Source of the DNA: Caballeronia concitans
Lineage (GTDB): Bacteria; Pseudomonadota; Gammaproteobacteria; Burkholderiales; Burkholderiaceae
NCBI RefSeq assembly: GCF_001544615.1
Contig: NZ_FCNV02000001.1
Location: 992,001 to 1,056,000, forward strand
Length of the DNA stretch: 64,000 bases
Reading direction: 5' to 3'
This document shows positions 38,802 to 48,473 of this stretch, piece after piece (position 1 is the first letter of the stretch; every line of letters begins with the position of its first letter). The position numbers were made by a program, and so were the translations under genes. Below the pieces are notes generated by a model, which was not told the origin of the DNA, searched no databases, and worked only from the letters and a program-made list of their open reading frames with translations.

Positions 38802-39659
38802 TCAACCCTTCACCGCGCCCGCCGTCAGGCCGCGCACGAAATAACGTCCCGCGATCATGTAGACGAGAATCGTCGGCAATGCCGCGATGATCGCGCCCGC
38901 CATGTCGACGTTGTATTCCTTCACGCCCGTCGACGTATTCACGAGGTTGTTCAGCGCGACCGTGATCGGCATGGAATCCACGCCCGAAAACACGATGCCG
39001 AACAGGAAGTCGTTCCAGATCTGCGTGAATTGCCAGATGAGGCAGACCATGAAGATGGGCAGCGACACGGGCAGCAGAATCTTCGTGAAGATCATGAAGA
39101 AACCCGCACCGTCGATGCGCGCCGCCTTCACGAGCTCCGCCGGAATGCTCACGTAGAAATTGCGGAAGAACATGGTCGTGAACGCGATGCCGTAGATCAC
39201 GTGCACGAGCACGAGGCCGCTCGTCGTGTTCGACAGGCCGAGAAAGCCCTGCAGGCGCGCCATCGGCAGCAGAATGGCCTGGAACGGGATGAAACAGCCG
39301 ACGAGCAGCATGGTGAAGAACGCATCCGCGCCACGGAAACGCCAGTGCGTGAGCACGTAGCCGTTGAACGCGCCGACGATCGACGAGATCAGCACGGCCG
39401 GAATCACCATGCGCACCGAGTTCATGAAAAACGGCTGCATGCCGTCGCAGCGCACGCCGGTACACGCTTCCTGCCACGCCTTCACCCACGGCGCGACGGT
39501 GAAGTGCGACGGCGGCGTGAGCAGGTTGCCCGTGCGAAGCTGGTCGAGGTCCTTGAACGACGTGGACAGCATCACGTAGATCGGGAACAGGAAGTACAGC
39601 GCAAACAGTATGAGCACCGCGTAAATGACGGCGCGGCTGATCGTCATCTTAGGCTGCAT
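38802..39659 (-). CDS. gtsC: Sugar ABC transporter permease (MalG type)
   Basis: A 285-residue inner-membrane permease of the CUT1 family with about six helices. The MalG-type EAA loop that contacts the ATPase reads ELVKAARIDGAGFFMIFTKILLP (trimmed here to its start and end). It begins with a hydrophobic helix (AVLILFALYFLFPIYVMLSTSF). The start codon overlaps the end of the other permease gene by 11 bp. Context next to zwf, pgl and glk makes glucose or mannose the likely substrate, as in the Pseudomonas Gts system; the symbol is given by that analogy. Confidence 0.82.
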   Translation of the reverse strand: MQPKMTISRAVIYAVLILFALYFLFPIYVMLSTSFKDLDQLRTGNLLTPPSHFTVAPWVKAWQEACTGVRCDGMQPFFMNSVRMVIPAVLISSIVGAFNGYVLTHWRFRGADAFFTMLLVGCFIPFQAILLPMARLQGFLGLSNTTSGLVLVHVIYGIAFTTMFFRNFYVSIPAELVKAARIDGAGFFMIFTKILLPVSLPIFMVCLIWQFTQIWNDFLFGIVFSGVDSMPITVALNNLVNTSTGVKEYNVDMAGAIIAALPTILVYMIAGRYFVRGLTAGAVKG

Positions 39660-40590
39660 TGCGGGTGCTCCTCGATTCGAGATACATGAGCGGCACGAGC
39701 ACCGCGACGACGGTGGCGAGCATCATCATCGACGAAGCGGCGCCCACGCCCAGTTGTCCCCGGTTGAACGAGAACGTGTACATGAAGATGGCCGGCAGCG
39801 ACGACGACGTGCCCGGACCGCCCGCCGTCAGCGCGACGACGAGGTCGAAGGTCTTGATCGTGATGTGGCAGAGAATCAGCAGCACGGAGAAAAACACCGG
39901 CCGCATGCTCGGAATCACGATCTTGCGATAGATGGTCGGCAGCGTCGCGCCGTCCACCTGCGCGGCCTTGAAAATTTCGCTGTCGACGCCGCGCAAGCCC
40001 GCGAGGAAGAGCGCCATCACGAAGCCGCTCGACTGCCAGACCGCCGCGATCACGACGCAGAAAATGGCCTTGTCCGGATTGCCGAGCCAGTCGAACGAAA
40101 AGCTCGTCCAGCCCCAGTCGTGCAGCACTTTCTCGATGCCGAGGCCGGGGTTCAGAATCCACTGCCACGCGGTGCCGGTCACGATGAACGAGAGTGCCAT
40201 CGGGTAGAGAAAGACCGCGCGCAATGCGCCTTCATTGCGGATCTTCTGGTCGAGCAGGATGGCGAGGAACAGCCCGAGCGCCACGCAGATGCCGATGAAC
40301 GGAATGCCGAACCAGCCGAGGTTGGCGGCGGACGTCCACCAGACGTCGTTGTCGAAAAGCTGCCGATAGCGGTCGAGGCCCGAGAATTCGTAGCGTGGCA
40401 TCAGCCGCGAGTTCGTCAGCGACAGATAGCCGGTGATGAGAATGAACCCGTACACGAACACGAGCGCAATCAGGATGCTGGGAGCGAGCACCAGCTTCGG
40501 AATCCAGCGATCGGCGAGCGCCGCTGTGGGCGAAGCGCGGCGAGGCTGGGGCGGCGTTTTTTCCGCGGTACCGCTGAGGGAGGCAGTCAC
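39649..40590 (-). CDS. gtsB: Sugar ABC transporter permease (MalF type)
   Basis: A 313-residue CUT1 permease with about six helices. The EAA loop is LRGVDSEIFKAAQVDGATLP. The N-terminal 30 residues are a cytoplasmic Pro/Ala-rich segment, then LAPSILIALVFVYGFILI forms the first helix. The start is a GTG at 40590 with GGAG upstream. It pairs with the MalG-type permease to form the membrane channel of the importer. Confidence 0.82.
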   Translation of the reverse strand: MTASLSGTAEKTPPQPRRASPTAALADRWIPKLVLAPSILIALVFVYGFILITGYLSLTNSRLMPRYEFSGLDRYRQLFDNDVWWTSAANLGWFGIPFIGICVALGLFLAILLDQKIRNEGALRAVFLYPMALSFIVTGTAWQWILNPGLGIEKVLHDWGWTSFSFDWLGNPDKAIFCVVIAAVWQSSGFVMALFLAGLRGVDSEIFKAAQVDGATLPTIYRKIVIPSMRPVFFSVLLILCHITIKTFDLVVALTAGGPGTSSSLPAIFMYTFSFNRGQLGVGAASSMMMLATVVAVLVPLMYLESRSTRNAA

Positions 40591-40791
40591 AACTCGACTC
40601 CTGGAAGATGCGCCGGCGCTTGTTCGCGCTCTTGCGCGCTGTAGGACACTGACTCGCGCGCTTGTGGCGACAGGTGGTGCTTTCGGATTGGGCTGGCTTG
40701 GAGCGTAACGAACGCTCGATGCAAGGTGTTGCTGGCCGGGCAGCGCGCGGCGAGGATTCCCCGCACGCCGCCCGGCCTTTCGACTTCGTTC

Positions 40792-42045
40792 TTACTTCGT
40801 CTTGGCAGCGTTCGCGAGCGCTGCAACCGCGCTCTTGGAATCCTGCGACGAATTCATGAACTTGGTCACGACGTCGGTCATGGCGCCCGCGGTGGCGTCG
40901 CCCTGAGCCATGCCATGCGCGAGCGACGGAACGTAGCCGCCCGATTTGATGGCCGTCTGTTCATCAGAGTAGGACTTCTTCGCGCAGTCGTCGAACTTGT
41001 CCATCTTCACGCCGAGGCGAACCGGGATCGAGCCCTTGTTCAGGCTGAACTGTTCCTGGAAATCGGGCGACATGATGGTCTTCGCGAGCGCGAGCTGGCC
41101 CGGCGTGGCGGTCTTCTGGCCCTTCTGCTGGAAGAACACGAACGAATCGACGTTGAACGTGTACGACTTCTCCGTGCCCGGCACCGCGGCGCAGATGTAG
41201 TCCGTGCCCGCCTTCTTGTTCGCGCCGGCGAATTCGCCCTTCGCCCAGTCGCCCATGAACTGCATGCCGGCCTTGCCGTTGATGACCATGGCCGTGGCGA
41301 GGTTCCAGTCACGGCCCGTGCGGCCGTTGTCGAAGTAGCCCTGGATCTTGCGGACCGTGTCGAACACCTGAACCATCTTGTCGGACGTCAGCGTCTTCTG
41401 GTCCAGATCGACGATAGCCTTCTTATAGAAGTCCGCGCCCTGCGACAGCACGACGTCTTCCCACAGCGTCAGGTCTTGCCACGGCTGGCCGCCCATCGCG
41501 ACCGGCATGATGCCCGCGGCCTTCATCTTGTCGGCCACCTGGAAGAACTCTGCCCAGGTCGTCGGCACCTTGCCGCCTGCCTTGTCGAGCGCGGCCTTGT
41601 TGATGTACAGCCAGTTCACGCGATGCACCGAGAACGGCGCGGCAACGTAGTGGCCGTCCGCGTGGATGATCTTGTCGATTTCAGGCGGCAGGTTCTTCTT
41701 CCAGTCACCCGCGACGGAATCGATCGGCACGAGCACGCCTTGCTCCGACCATTCCTGGATCAGCGGTCCCTTGATCTGGGCTGCCGACGGCGCGTTGCCC
41801 GAGATCACCTGCGTCTTCAGCGCGGTCATCGCGGCAGCGCCTGCGCCGCCCGCGACGGCGAAGTCCTTCCAGGTGTAACCCTGCTTGGTCATGTCGTCCT
41901 TGAGCACGCCGACCGCCTTCGATTCGCCGCCCGAGGTCCACCAGTGCAGCACGGACACGGCTTCGGCAGCCTGCACCGCCGACGCCGTCGCGCCGCACAG
42001 AAGACCTGCGGCGCACAGCGCGCCCATGAGCTTACGGACTTTCAT
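40792..42045 (-). CDS. gtsA: Sugar ABC transporter substrate-binding protein
   Basis: A 417-residue periplasmic binding protein, first gene of the importer operon. The N-terminus is a clear signal peptide cleaved near AVQA-AEAVSVLHWW. The mature sequence matches CUT1 solute-binding proteins (WWTSGGESKAVGVLKDDMTKQG, NAPSAAQIKGP, and WNLATAMVINGKAGMQFMGDWAKGEF in the hinge region). It should capture glucose or a related monosaccharide. GGAG lies eight bases before the ATG. The 596-bp gap to zwf holds the divergent control region. Confidence 0.88.
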   Translation of the reverse strand: MKVRKLMGALCAAGLLCGATASAVQAAEAVSVLHWWTSGGESKAVGVLKDDMTKQGYTWKDFAVAGGAGAAAMTALKTQVISGNAPSAAQIKGPLIQEWSEQGVLVPIDSVAGDWKKNLPPEIDKIIHADGHYVAAPFSVHRVNWLYINKAALDKAGGKVPTTWAEFFQVADKMKAAGIMPVAMGGQPWQDLTLWEDVVLSQGADFYKKAIVDLDQKTLTSDKMVQVFDTVRKIQGYFDNGRTGRDWNLATAMVINGKAGMQFMGDWAKGEFAGANKKAGTDYICAAVPGTEKSYTFNVDSFVFFQQKGQKTATPGQLALAKTIMSPDFQEQFSLNKGSIPVRLGVKMDKFDDCAKKSYSDEQTAIKSGGYVPSLAHGMAQGDATAGAMTDVVTKFMNSSQDSKSAVAALANAAKTK

Positions 42046-42641
42046 TGTTTATCTCCTCCAGACACCTGAACAAAAAACGATTGGCCCCTGATGTCGCCAG
42101 AAGCGTTGAAAAAAGGTGGTTCAAACGGGCACTGCTGGGTGGCCGGGGAATCGGCGGTGTCGGCGGGGAAGCGAGCGGCGTGCTCCATGAGTCGCACACG
42201 CGCGTGCAAGGCCGGCAGACCGATGATCGGCCGCACGGCTCTCAAGGAATGAGTGAGTTGGATCGCAACGACTGTCTCCTCTCGACCGAAGCCGGCGGTT
42301 TTTGCGCCTTTTCCGGTCCCATGCAAAGTAATTGCTTTTGGTTTTTGCCTGCGCAGACGGCCGACATGCGTTCGGACAGCCGATGCGAGCGGGAGGCCGA
42401 CCGCACGAAAAGCCCGAACGTGCCTGAAAGCAGCGATGTCCGGACTCCGTTAACATGCGTTCAGAACGATCACCTAGGGAAAACACTCAGCTTTTGATTG
42501 ACAAGCCATTTTTTTCCCGGATCACATTTCCTCTTGATTTGGATTGTAGTTAAACTACAATTCAGTGTCAAAAAAAATTTTGTCGAACTACGATGACCTT
42601 TCGTTCGACGTCCCACCGACTTCACAACCGGCCTCAAACCC
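42046..42641. promoter_or_regulatory. Divergent control region between gtsA and zwf
   Basis: No coding frame here is convincing. The right-hand end, from about 42480 to 42590, is AT-rich and holds the zwf promoter and operator described separately. The left part carries the gtsA promoter, which I could not place exactly. Confidence 0.6.
42534..42561 (+). promoter_or_regulatory. zwf promoter overlapped by a HexR-like operator
   Basis: A sigma-70-type promoter TTGATT (42534-42539), 16-bp spacer, TACAAT (42556-42561). Exactly over its spacer and -10 lies a perfect palindrome at 42543-42561, ATTGTAGTT-A-AACTACAAT. It matches the known HexR consensus (TGTARTTWAAYTACA) at all 15 positions of the core. 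Binding there would block RNA polymerase, so repression that is lifted by a sugar-acid phosphate is the likely logic. The cognate protein may be the RpiR half of the Glk fusion. Confidence 0.8.
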
Positions 42642-44102
42642 ATGCAAAGCGACTCGAATTTCATTTTCGTGCTGTTCGGCGGGACCGGCGACCTGTCGAT
42701 GCGCAAGATCCTCCCCGCGCTGTTCGAGGCGCATCGCGCCGGAATGCTCGCGGCATCGGGCAAGATCGTCGCGGTGGCGCGCGGCGCGCAGGCGCCGGGC
42801 GAATACCTCGCGTGGGTCGAGGAGCACGTGAAGCCGCACGTGTCGAAAGAGGGCATCGATGAAACCGCGTGGCGCAGTTTTCTCGATCGCATTCAGTATG
42901 TGCAGCTCGATCTCGGCCGCGCCGAAGACTTCGTCGTGCTGCGCGACGCGCTCGCCCAGCACGACGGCACGCGCGTCTTCTATCTGGCGACGGGACCGTC
43001 GCTCTTCGTGCCGATCTGCCGCGCGCTCGCGGACGTGGGGCTGAACCAGAACGCGCGCATCGTGCTGGAAAAGCCGCTCGGCTATGACCTGAAGTCGTCG
43101 AACGCCATCAACGACGCCGTCGGCGAAATCTTCCAGGAAGAGCAGATCTACCGGATCGACCATTACCTCGGTAAGGAGCCGGTGCAGAACCTGCTCGCGC
43201 TGCGTTTCGGCAATGCGCTGTTCGAGCCGCTGTGGCGGCGCGAATGGGTCGAGAGCATTCAGATCACCATTGCGGAAGAGCTTGGCGTGGAAGCGCGCGG
43301 CGACTTCTACGACAACACCGGCGCGCTGCGCGACATGGTGCAGAATCACTTGCTGCAGCTGCTTTCCATCGTGACGATGGAGCCGCCGCACTCGATGGAT
43401 TCCGACTCCGTGCGCGACGAAAAACTGCGCGTGCTGCGCGCGCTGAAGCCTATCGATGAGCGCGATATCAGCCGCGTCGCGGTGCGCGGCCAGTACCATG
43501 CAGGCGTGATCCGCGGTGCATCGGTGCCGGCGTACGCAACCGAGCCGGGCGTGCGCCCGGACAGCACGACGGAAACCTTCGTCGCGCTGAAGGTGGAGAT
43601 CGAGAACTGGCGCTGGGCCGGCGTGCCGTTTTTTCTGCGCACGGGCAAGCGGCTGGCGGATCGCGTCGCGGAAATCGTCGTCAATTTCCGGCCGGTGCCG
43701 CATTCGGCGCTCGGCGCGAACGCGTTGCGCGCGGGCGCAAACCGGCTCGTCATTCGCCTGCAGCCGAACGAAACCATTCGCCTCTATTGCCTCGCGAAGC
43801 AGCCGGGCGAGGGCATGAATCTGGCAAGCGTTCACCTCGATCTGGCGTTCGACCAGTTCTTCAAGGAAGGGCAGATGGAAGCGTATCAGCGGCTCTTGCT
43901 GGACGTCATTCACGGCCGCCTCGCGCTTTTCGTGCGGCGCGACGAACAGGAAGCCGCGTGGCGCTGGGTTGAGCCCATTCTGAACGCGTGGGCATCGTCG
44001 ACGAACAAGCCCAAGCCCTATGCGGCGGGCACGTGGGGACCGGCGGCATCGAGCGCGATGCTGGCCCAGCACGGCACATGCTGGCTGGAAGAGGAAAATT
44101 GA
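42642..44102 (+). CDS. zwf: Glucose-6-phosphate dehydrogenase
   Basis: Oxidises glucose 6-phosphate to 6-phosphogluconolactone, entry to the Entner-Doudoroff and pentose phosphate routes. The 486-residue protein has the coenzyme loop FGGTGDLSMRKI (12-22), VLEKPLGYDL (Lys144) and the active-site RIDHYLGKE with His174. The ATG at 42642 has no recognisable Shine-Dalgarno, which is unusual next to the well-marked sites of its neighbours. It heads the plus-strand unit zwf-pgl-glk. Confidence 0.96.
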   Translation: MQSDSNFIFVLFGGTGDLSMRKILPALFEAHRAGMLAASGKIVAVARGAQAPGEYLAWVEEHVKPHVSKEGIDETAWRSFLDRIQYVQLDLGRAEDFVVLRDALAQHDGTRVFYLATGPSLFVPICRALADVGLNQNARIVLEKPLGYDLKSSNAINDAVGEIFQEEQIYRIDHYLGKEPVQNLLALRFGNALFEPLWRREWVESIQITIAEELGVEARGDFYDNTGALRDMVQNHLLQLLSIVTMEPPHSMDSDSVRDEKLRVLRALKPIDERDISRVAVRGQYHAGVIRGASVPAYATEPGVRPDSTTETFVALKVEIENWRWAGVPFFLRTGKRLADRVAEIVVNFRPVPHSALGANALRAGANRLVIRLQPNETIRLYCLAKQPGEGMNLASVHLDLAFDQFFKEGQMEAYQRLLLDVIHGRLALFVRRDEQEAAWRWVEPILNAWASSTNKPKPYAAGTWGPAASSAMLAQHGTCWLEEEN

Positions 44103-44240
44103 GACAATGAGGCGCTCAGCCGACGGTCTCCACGAGAGAGACGCGGCGCGGACGCCAGCACCGAACACCGCTTCGCGGGCCGCTCGCGGCATCGCGGTAA
44201 AGGCGGGTCGATAAACCAAGACAAGCAGGATGGAGGAGCA

Positions 44241-44963
44241 GTGATCGAGCTTCGCACTTTCGACGACCCGCGCGCCCACTCGGACGCGCTGGCGAAAGCC
44301 GTCAGCGACGCGCTCGCCGCGTCCCTCGCGGCCAGAGGCGCCGCATCGGCCGATGCCAGCGCGCAGCCAACCGGACAATCCGCTCACGCCACGCTCGCGG
44401 TATCGGGCGGCACGAGCCCGCGTCCGTTCTTGCAGACGCTTTCGCAAGAAGCGCTCGACTGGGCGCATATCGACGTCACGCTGGTCGACGACCGCTGGGT
44501 GCCGGAATCCGACGCCGCGAGCAACGCGCGCCTCGTTCGCGAGACGCTTCTGCAGAACGCGGGCGCGGCGGCGTATTTCCTGCCGCTCGTCGATACGTCC
44601 GCATCGCTGGACGCGCACGTTGCCGCATTGAACGCGGACGCGCGCCGCGGCCTGCCGGACGTCGCCGTGCTCGGCATGGGCGAGGACGGCCACACGGCAT
44701 CCATCTTCGCGGACGCGCCCGAATGGGACTTCGCCATTTCGACGCCGGACCGCTTCGTCGCGGTGCATCCGGGCAGTGCGCCGCATGCGCGCGTGAGCCT
44801 GTCGATGACCGCGCTCAAACAGGTCAGCCAGCTTTTTCTCTTCATCTCCGGCCAGAAGAAGCTCGACGTACTGAATGCAGCGCTCGCCGCCCGCCAAAAG
44901 AACGCCATCTCGACGTTGGCCAACGATGAAGGAGTGAAGCTCGATGTCTACTGGTGTGCATAA
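44241..44963 (+). CDS. pgl: 6-phosphogluconolactonase
   Basis: Hydrolyses the lactone made by Zwf to 6-phosphogluconate. The 240-residue DevB-type protein has [46 protein letters not shown] and [14 protein letters not shown], including the expected Asp/His residues. Start is a GTG at 44241 with GGAGGAG close upstream. It overlaps the glucokinase gene by 20 bp. Confidence 0.94.
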   Translation: MIELRTFDDPRAHSDALAKAVSDALAASLAARGAASADASAQPTGQSAHATLAVSGGTSPRPFLQTLSQEALDWAHIDVTLVDDRWVPESDAASNARLVRETLLQNAGAAAYFLPLVDTSASLDAHVAALNADARRGLPDVAVLGMGEDGHTASIFADAPEWDFAISTPDRFVAVHPGSAPHARVSLSMTALKQVSQLFLFISGQKKLDVLNAALAARQKNAISTLANDEGVKLDVYWCA

Positions 44964-46860
44964 GGCCGCGCCGGCCGCGAGCCACGCCGATGGACCGAGG
45001 CTGCTTGCCGACATCGGCGGCACCAACGCGCGCTTCGCGCTGGAGACGGCGCCGGGCGAGATCGGGCAAATCCGCGTGTATCCGGGCGCCGATTACCCCG
45101 GCATCGCGGAAGTGATGCAGCAGTATCTGAAGGACACGAAGGTCGGCCGCGTGAATCATGCGGCGATCGCGATCGCCAATCCGGTGGACGGCGATAACGT
45201 GAAGATGACCAACCATGACTGGAGCTTTTCGATCGAAGCGACGCGCCGCGCGCTCGGCTTCGATACGCTGCTCGTCGTCAATGACTTCACCGCGCTCGCG
45301 ATGGCGCTGCCCGGCCTCACGGATGCGCAGCGCGTGCAAATCGGCGGCGGCGCGCGCCGGCAGAACAGCGTGATCGGCCTGCTCGGTCCGGGCACGGGTC
45401 TCGGCGTGTCCGGCCTGATTCCCGCCGACGATCGCTGGATCGCGCTCGGCAGCGAAGGCGGCCATGCCACGTTCTCGCCGTTCGACGAGCGCGAGGACGT
45501 CGTCACGCGCTATGCGCGCCGCAAGTTCCCGCACGTGTCGTTCGAGCGCGTGTGCGCGGGGCAGGGGCTCGAGCTGATTTATCGCGCGTTGGCGGAGCGC
45601 GACGACGTGACGGTCGCCGACACGTTCACCGCCGCCGACGTCACTGCACGCGCGCTGGCGGGCGAAGCGCTCGCGCTCGAAACGGTGAATTGCTTCTGTG
45701 CGATCCTCGGCACGTTCGCGGGCAATATCGCGGTGACGCTGGGCGCGCTGGGCGGCATCTATATCGGCGGCGGCATCGTCCTCAAGCTGGGCGAACTGTT
45801 CCACAAGTCGCCTTTTCGCGAGCGATTCGAGGCGAAAGGGCGCTTCCAGCAATATCTGTCGGGCATTCCGACTTACGTCATCACGGCGGAATATCCGGCG
45901 TTTCTCGGCGTGTCCGCGATTCTCGCCGAACAGCTGTCGAACCGCGCGAACAGCGGATCGTCCGCGGTGTTCGAGCGCATTCGCCAGATGCGCGACGCGC
46001 TCACGCCCGCCGAGCGGCGCGTGGCGGATCTCGCGTTGAATCATCCGCGCTCGATCATCAACGATCCGATCATCGATATCGCGCGCAAGGCCGACGTGAG
46101 CCAGCCGACCGTGATCCGCTTTTGCCGCTCGCTCGGCTGCCAAGGGTTGTCCGACTTCAAGCTGAAGCTCGCGACGGGCCTCACCGGCACGATTCCGGTA
46201 AGCCACAGCCAGGTGCATCTCGGCGATACCGCCACCGATTTCGGCGCGAAGGTGCTGGACAACACCGTGTCCGCCATCCTGCAGTTGCGCGAGCATCTGA
46301 ACTTCGACAACGTCGAGCGCGCGATCGAGATTCTCAACGGCGCGCGGCGCATCGAGTTTTACGGGCTCGGGAATTCGAACATCGTCGCGCAGGACGCGCA
46401 CTACAAGTTCTTCCGCTTCGGCATCCCGACTATCGCTTATGGCGATCTGTACATGCAGGCGGCGTCGGCGGCGCTGCTCGGCAAGGGCGATGTGATCGTG
46501 GCCGTCTCGAAGTCGGGCCGCGCGCCGGAGTTGCTGCGCGTGCTCGAAGTGGCGATGCAGCAGGGCGCGACCGTGATCGCGATCACGTCGAGTAACACGC
46601 CGCTCGCCAAGCGCGCGACCGTGGCGCTGGAGACGGATCATATCGAGATTCGCGAGTCGCAACTGTCGATGATTTCGCGCATTCTGCACCTCGTCATCAT
46701 CGACATCCTCGCGGTCGGCGTGGCGATTCGCCGTGCCGCGCCGCAGCCGGGCGCGAAGATCAGCGAGACGGTGGAGAAGGCGCGTCGATCGAGCGACGAT
46801 GACGCCGCCGCCGTGCTCGACTGGCTGAGCCACGGGGCATCGGGCGTGGCGAAAGATTAG
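44944..46860 (+). CDS. glk: Glucokinase fused to an RpiR-family transcriptional regulator
   Basis: A 638-residue fusion. Residues about 20-340 are a bacterial glucokinase ([56 protein letters not shown]) that phosphorylates glucose. Residues about 345-420 are an RpiR helix-turn-helix domain ([32 protein letters not shown]), and about 460-600 a SIS sugar-phosphate-binding domain ([31 protein letters not shown]). This arrangement is known from Burkholderia-type genomes. The regulator half is close to HexR and probably binds the palindrome at 42543. GGAG precedes the ATG. Confidence 0.93.
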   Translation: MSTGVHKAAPAASHADGPRLLADIGGTNARFALETAPGEIGQIRVYPGADYPGIAEVMQQYLKDTKVGRVNHAAIAIANPVDGDNVKMTNHDWSFSIEATRRALGFDTLLVVNDFTALAMALPGLTDAQRVQIGGGARRQNSVIGLLGPGTGLGVSGLIPADDRWIALGSEGGHATFSPFDEREDVVTRYARRKFPHVSFERVCAGQGLELIYRALAERDDVTVADTFTAADVTARALAGEALALETVNCFCAILGTFAGNIAVTLGALGGIYIGGGIVLKLGELFHKSPFRERFEAKGRFQQYLSGIPTYVITAEYPAFLGVSAILAEQLSNRANSGSSAVFERIRQMRDALTPAERRVADLALNHPRSIINDPIIDIARKADVSQPTVIRFCRSLGCQGLSDFKLKLATGLTGTIPVSHSQVHLGDTATDFGAKVLDNTVSAILQLREHLNFDNVERAIEILNGARRIEFYGLGNSNIVAQDAHYKFFRFGIPTIAYGDLYMQAASAALLGKGDVIVAVSKSGRAPELLRVLEVAMQQGATVIAITSSNTPLAKRATVALETDHIEIRESQLSMISRILHLVIIDILAVGVAIRRAAPQPGAKISETVEKARRSSDDDAAAVLDWLSHGASGVAKD

Positions 46861-46883
46861 CGCTTGACGAGCGTGCAATGACG

Positions 46884-46921
46884 AAGGGGCCGCCGATGAA
46901 GAATCGGCGGCCCCTTTTTTA
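46884..46921 (+). terminator. Terminator of the zwf-pgl-glk unit
   Basis: A 14-bp perfect stem (46884-46897 with 46903-46916) followed by T-rich sequence, starting 23 bp after the glk stop. Confidence 0.93.
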
Positions 46922-46938
46922 TACGCGCAAGCGGCGAG

Positions 46939-46970
46939 GAAAAACGGAGCGGCGTTCCGAAGGACGCCGC
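46939..46970 (-). terminator. Probable terminator of porin gene 1
   Basis: A GC-rich hairpin (46949-46958 with 46962-46970, one bulged base) followed on the minus strand by four Ts (46941-46944), about 22 bp after the porin stop. Confidence 0.6.
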
Positions 46971-46992
46971 GCCGTGATGCGCTCGTCGCCGT

Positions 46993-48117
46993 TTAGAACG
47001 AGTGCTGAATGCCCGCGTAGACGCCGGTCTGGCTGCGGCCCGGGAACGGATTGTCCGTCGATACCGACGAGCCGAAGTTGTTGGCGTTCAGGCCGTAGTT
47101 CGCCGTCTTGCTGTTCTGCACCGTCGCGACTTGCATGTCGAGCAGGGTGCGCTTCGACAGGTTGTATGAACCACCCACGGTGTACATCGTCGCGTTGCCA
47201 GCGCCGTTGTTGCCGTTCACGTGATAGACGGCAGCGGTCAGCGCGGCCGCCGGCGTGGCTTGCCACGTCACGCCGCCCCATTCGTGATCGAGCGTCGTCG
47301 GCTCGCCGGGAAGCTGGCCGGTCATGCCCGACGAGCGGACGGCCTGATAACCGGCCTGCAGCTTGAACTGGCCGAGGAAGACGTTGGCCATCGCGGAGTA
47401 CTCGCGGGAGTAGGAGTACACGCCATTGTTGCCGGCGTAGTCGCCGCCGAGCGCGCCGTTACCGGGGTTGCGGATTTCGTCGTACATGCCGCGAACCTGG
47501 AAGTAGGGCGACGTGTAGGTGATGTACGCGCCAGCCTCGCGGCCCTGTTCCGTGCTGCCGTTACCGTTCCAGTTCGTAGCGTTGGACAGCGCGTACTGTC
47601 CGTAGAAGTCGAAGCCCGCGATCTTCGGCGACTGATACGAGATGTTGTTGCTCGATTGCGGCCAGTTGCGGCCACGCACCAGCGACGCCGACGACCACGC
47701 CGACTGACCGAACGGATCGAAGTCCCACACACCGTTCGACACGAACAGTTCGCGGCCGACCAACACCGTGCCGAACTGGTTGTTCGCGATACCGACCGTC
47801 GCCCAGCGATTGAAGATGCGGTTGCTGCCGGGACCCTGTCCGTTCATCGTGTTGAAGCTGCCTTCGAGCTGGAACACAGCGCGATTGCCGCCGCCCAGGT
47901 CTTCAGCGCCTTTCAGGCCCCACAGGCTCGTGCCCCAGTCGCCGCTTTCGGCGCGGATGCGGCTCGCCGTGACATTCGATGCGTTGCCGGTCGGCACGCC
48001 GTTCATGTATTCGAGCCCGGCGTCCAGGCGGCCATACAGCGTCACGCTGCTTTGGGCATGCGCCGCGGCGCCGAACGTCATCAGCGCTGCCGCTGCAAGC
48101 AAAGCTTTCTTCATCAT
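46993..48117 (-). CDS. Outer-membrane general porin (Burkholderia OpcP/Omp38-like), copy 1
   Basis: A 374-residue porin of the gram-negative porin family. The signal peptide MKKALLAAAALMTFGAAAHA is followed by QSSVTLYGRLDAGLEYMNG, the first beta strand, then strands such as SGDWGTSLWGLKGAEDLGGG and RFD/WATVGIANNQFGTVLVGRELF. The C-terminus QTGVYAGIQHSF ends in Phe, as needed for BAM insertion. Two ATGs are adjacent (48117 and 48114); the second has better spacing from GGAGG. The next gene upstream is a close paralog, so a tandem duplication is evident. It should pass small hydrophilic solutes. Confidence 0.93.
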   Translation of the reverse strand: MMKKALLAAAALMTFGAAAHAQSSVTLYGRLDAGLEYMNGVPTGNASNVTASRIRAESGDWGTSLWGLKGAEDLGGGNRAVFQLEGSFNTMNGQGPGSNRIFNRWATVGIANNQFGTVLVGRELFVSNGVWDFDPFGQSAWSSASLVRGRNWPQSSNNISYQSPKIAGFDFYGQYALSNATNWNGNGSTEQGREAGAYITYTSPYFQVRGMYDEIRNPGNGALGGDYAGNNGVYSYSREYSAMANVFLGQFKLQAGYQAVRSSGMTGQLPGEPTTLDHEWGGVTWQATPAAALTAAVYHVNGNNGAGNATMYTVGGSYNLSKRTLLDMQVATVQNSKTANYGLNANNFGSSVSTDNPFPGRSQTGVYAGIQHSF

Positions 48118-48253
48118 CTCCTCCAACTCCGTCAAAGTGAACTCACTGCTGCCAAGCGGTTCGATGCGGGATGCACCGACCGGAATTCGTTCGGGGAGAC
48201 GCTTGCGCACTGTCAGGAGCTCGCAGTCAGGTCCCCGCTTTTCGGACGGATTT

Positions 48254-48268
48254 TGAAGGGAAACTACT
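48254..48268 (-). promoter_or_regulatory. HexR-like site upstream of porin 1
   Basis: TGAAGGGAAACTACT matches the zwf palindrome core TGTAGTTAAACTACA at 11 of 15 positions, with one half-site (AAACTAC) intact. It lies about 140-150 bp upstream of the porin ATG. Confidence 0.4.
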
Positions 48269-48365
48269 TTCTGGATGGGGTCGAACCTGTACTTTTGATT
48301 CAATATGACAAACCACACCACACTGCGTCGTAGCCTTTTGCGAGCGCGCCAAACCGCCGCGCCAA

Positions 48366-48402
48366 TAAAAAACGGTGCGATACCCTTTCGGGCACCGCAC
48401 CG
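48366..48402 (-). terminator. Terminator of porin gene 2
   Basis: A 7-bp outer stem CGGTGCG/CGCACCG (48373-48379 with 48396-48402) with an inner CCC/GGG pairing, followed on the minus strand by six Ts. Confidence 0.85.
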
Positions 48403-48473
48403 ATACGCGCCTCTCGCAGCAGCGTGAAAACTCTATAAGACTATTCTTTGCTCAGACTCGCCGATCGAAACGA

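Noticed and set aside
46884-46921. Terminator shared by glk and porin 1
   Set aside because: The T-run lies on the plus-strand side only; a separate hairpin at 46939-46970 fits porin 1 better.
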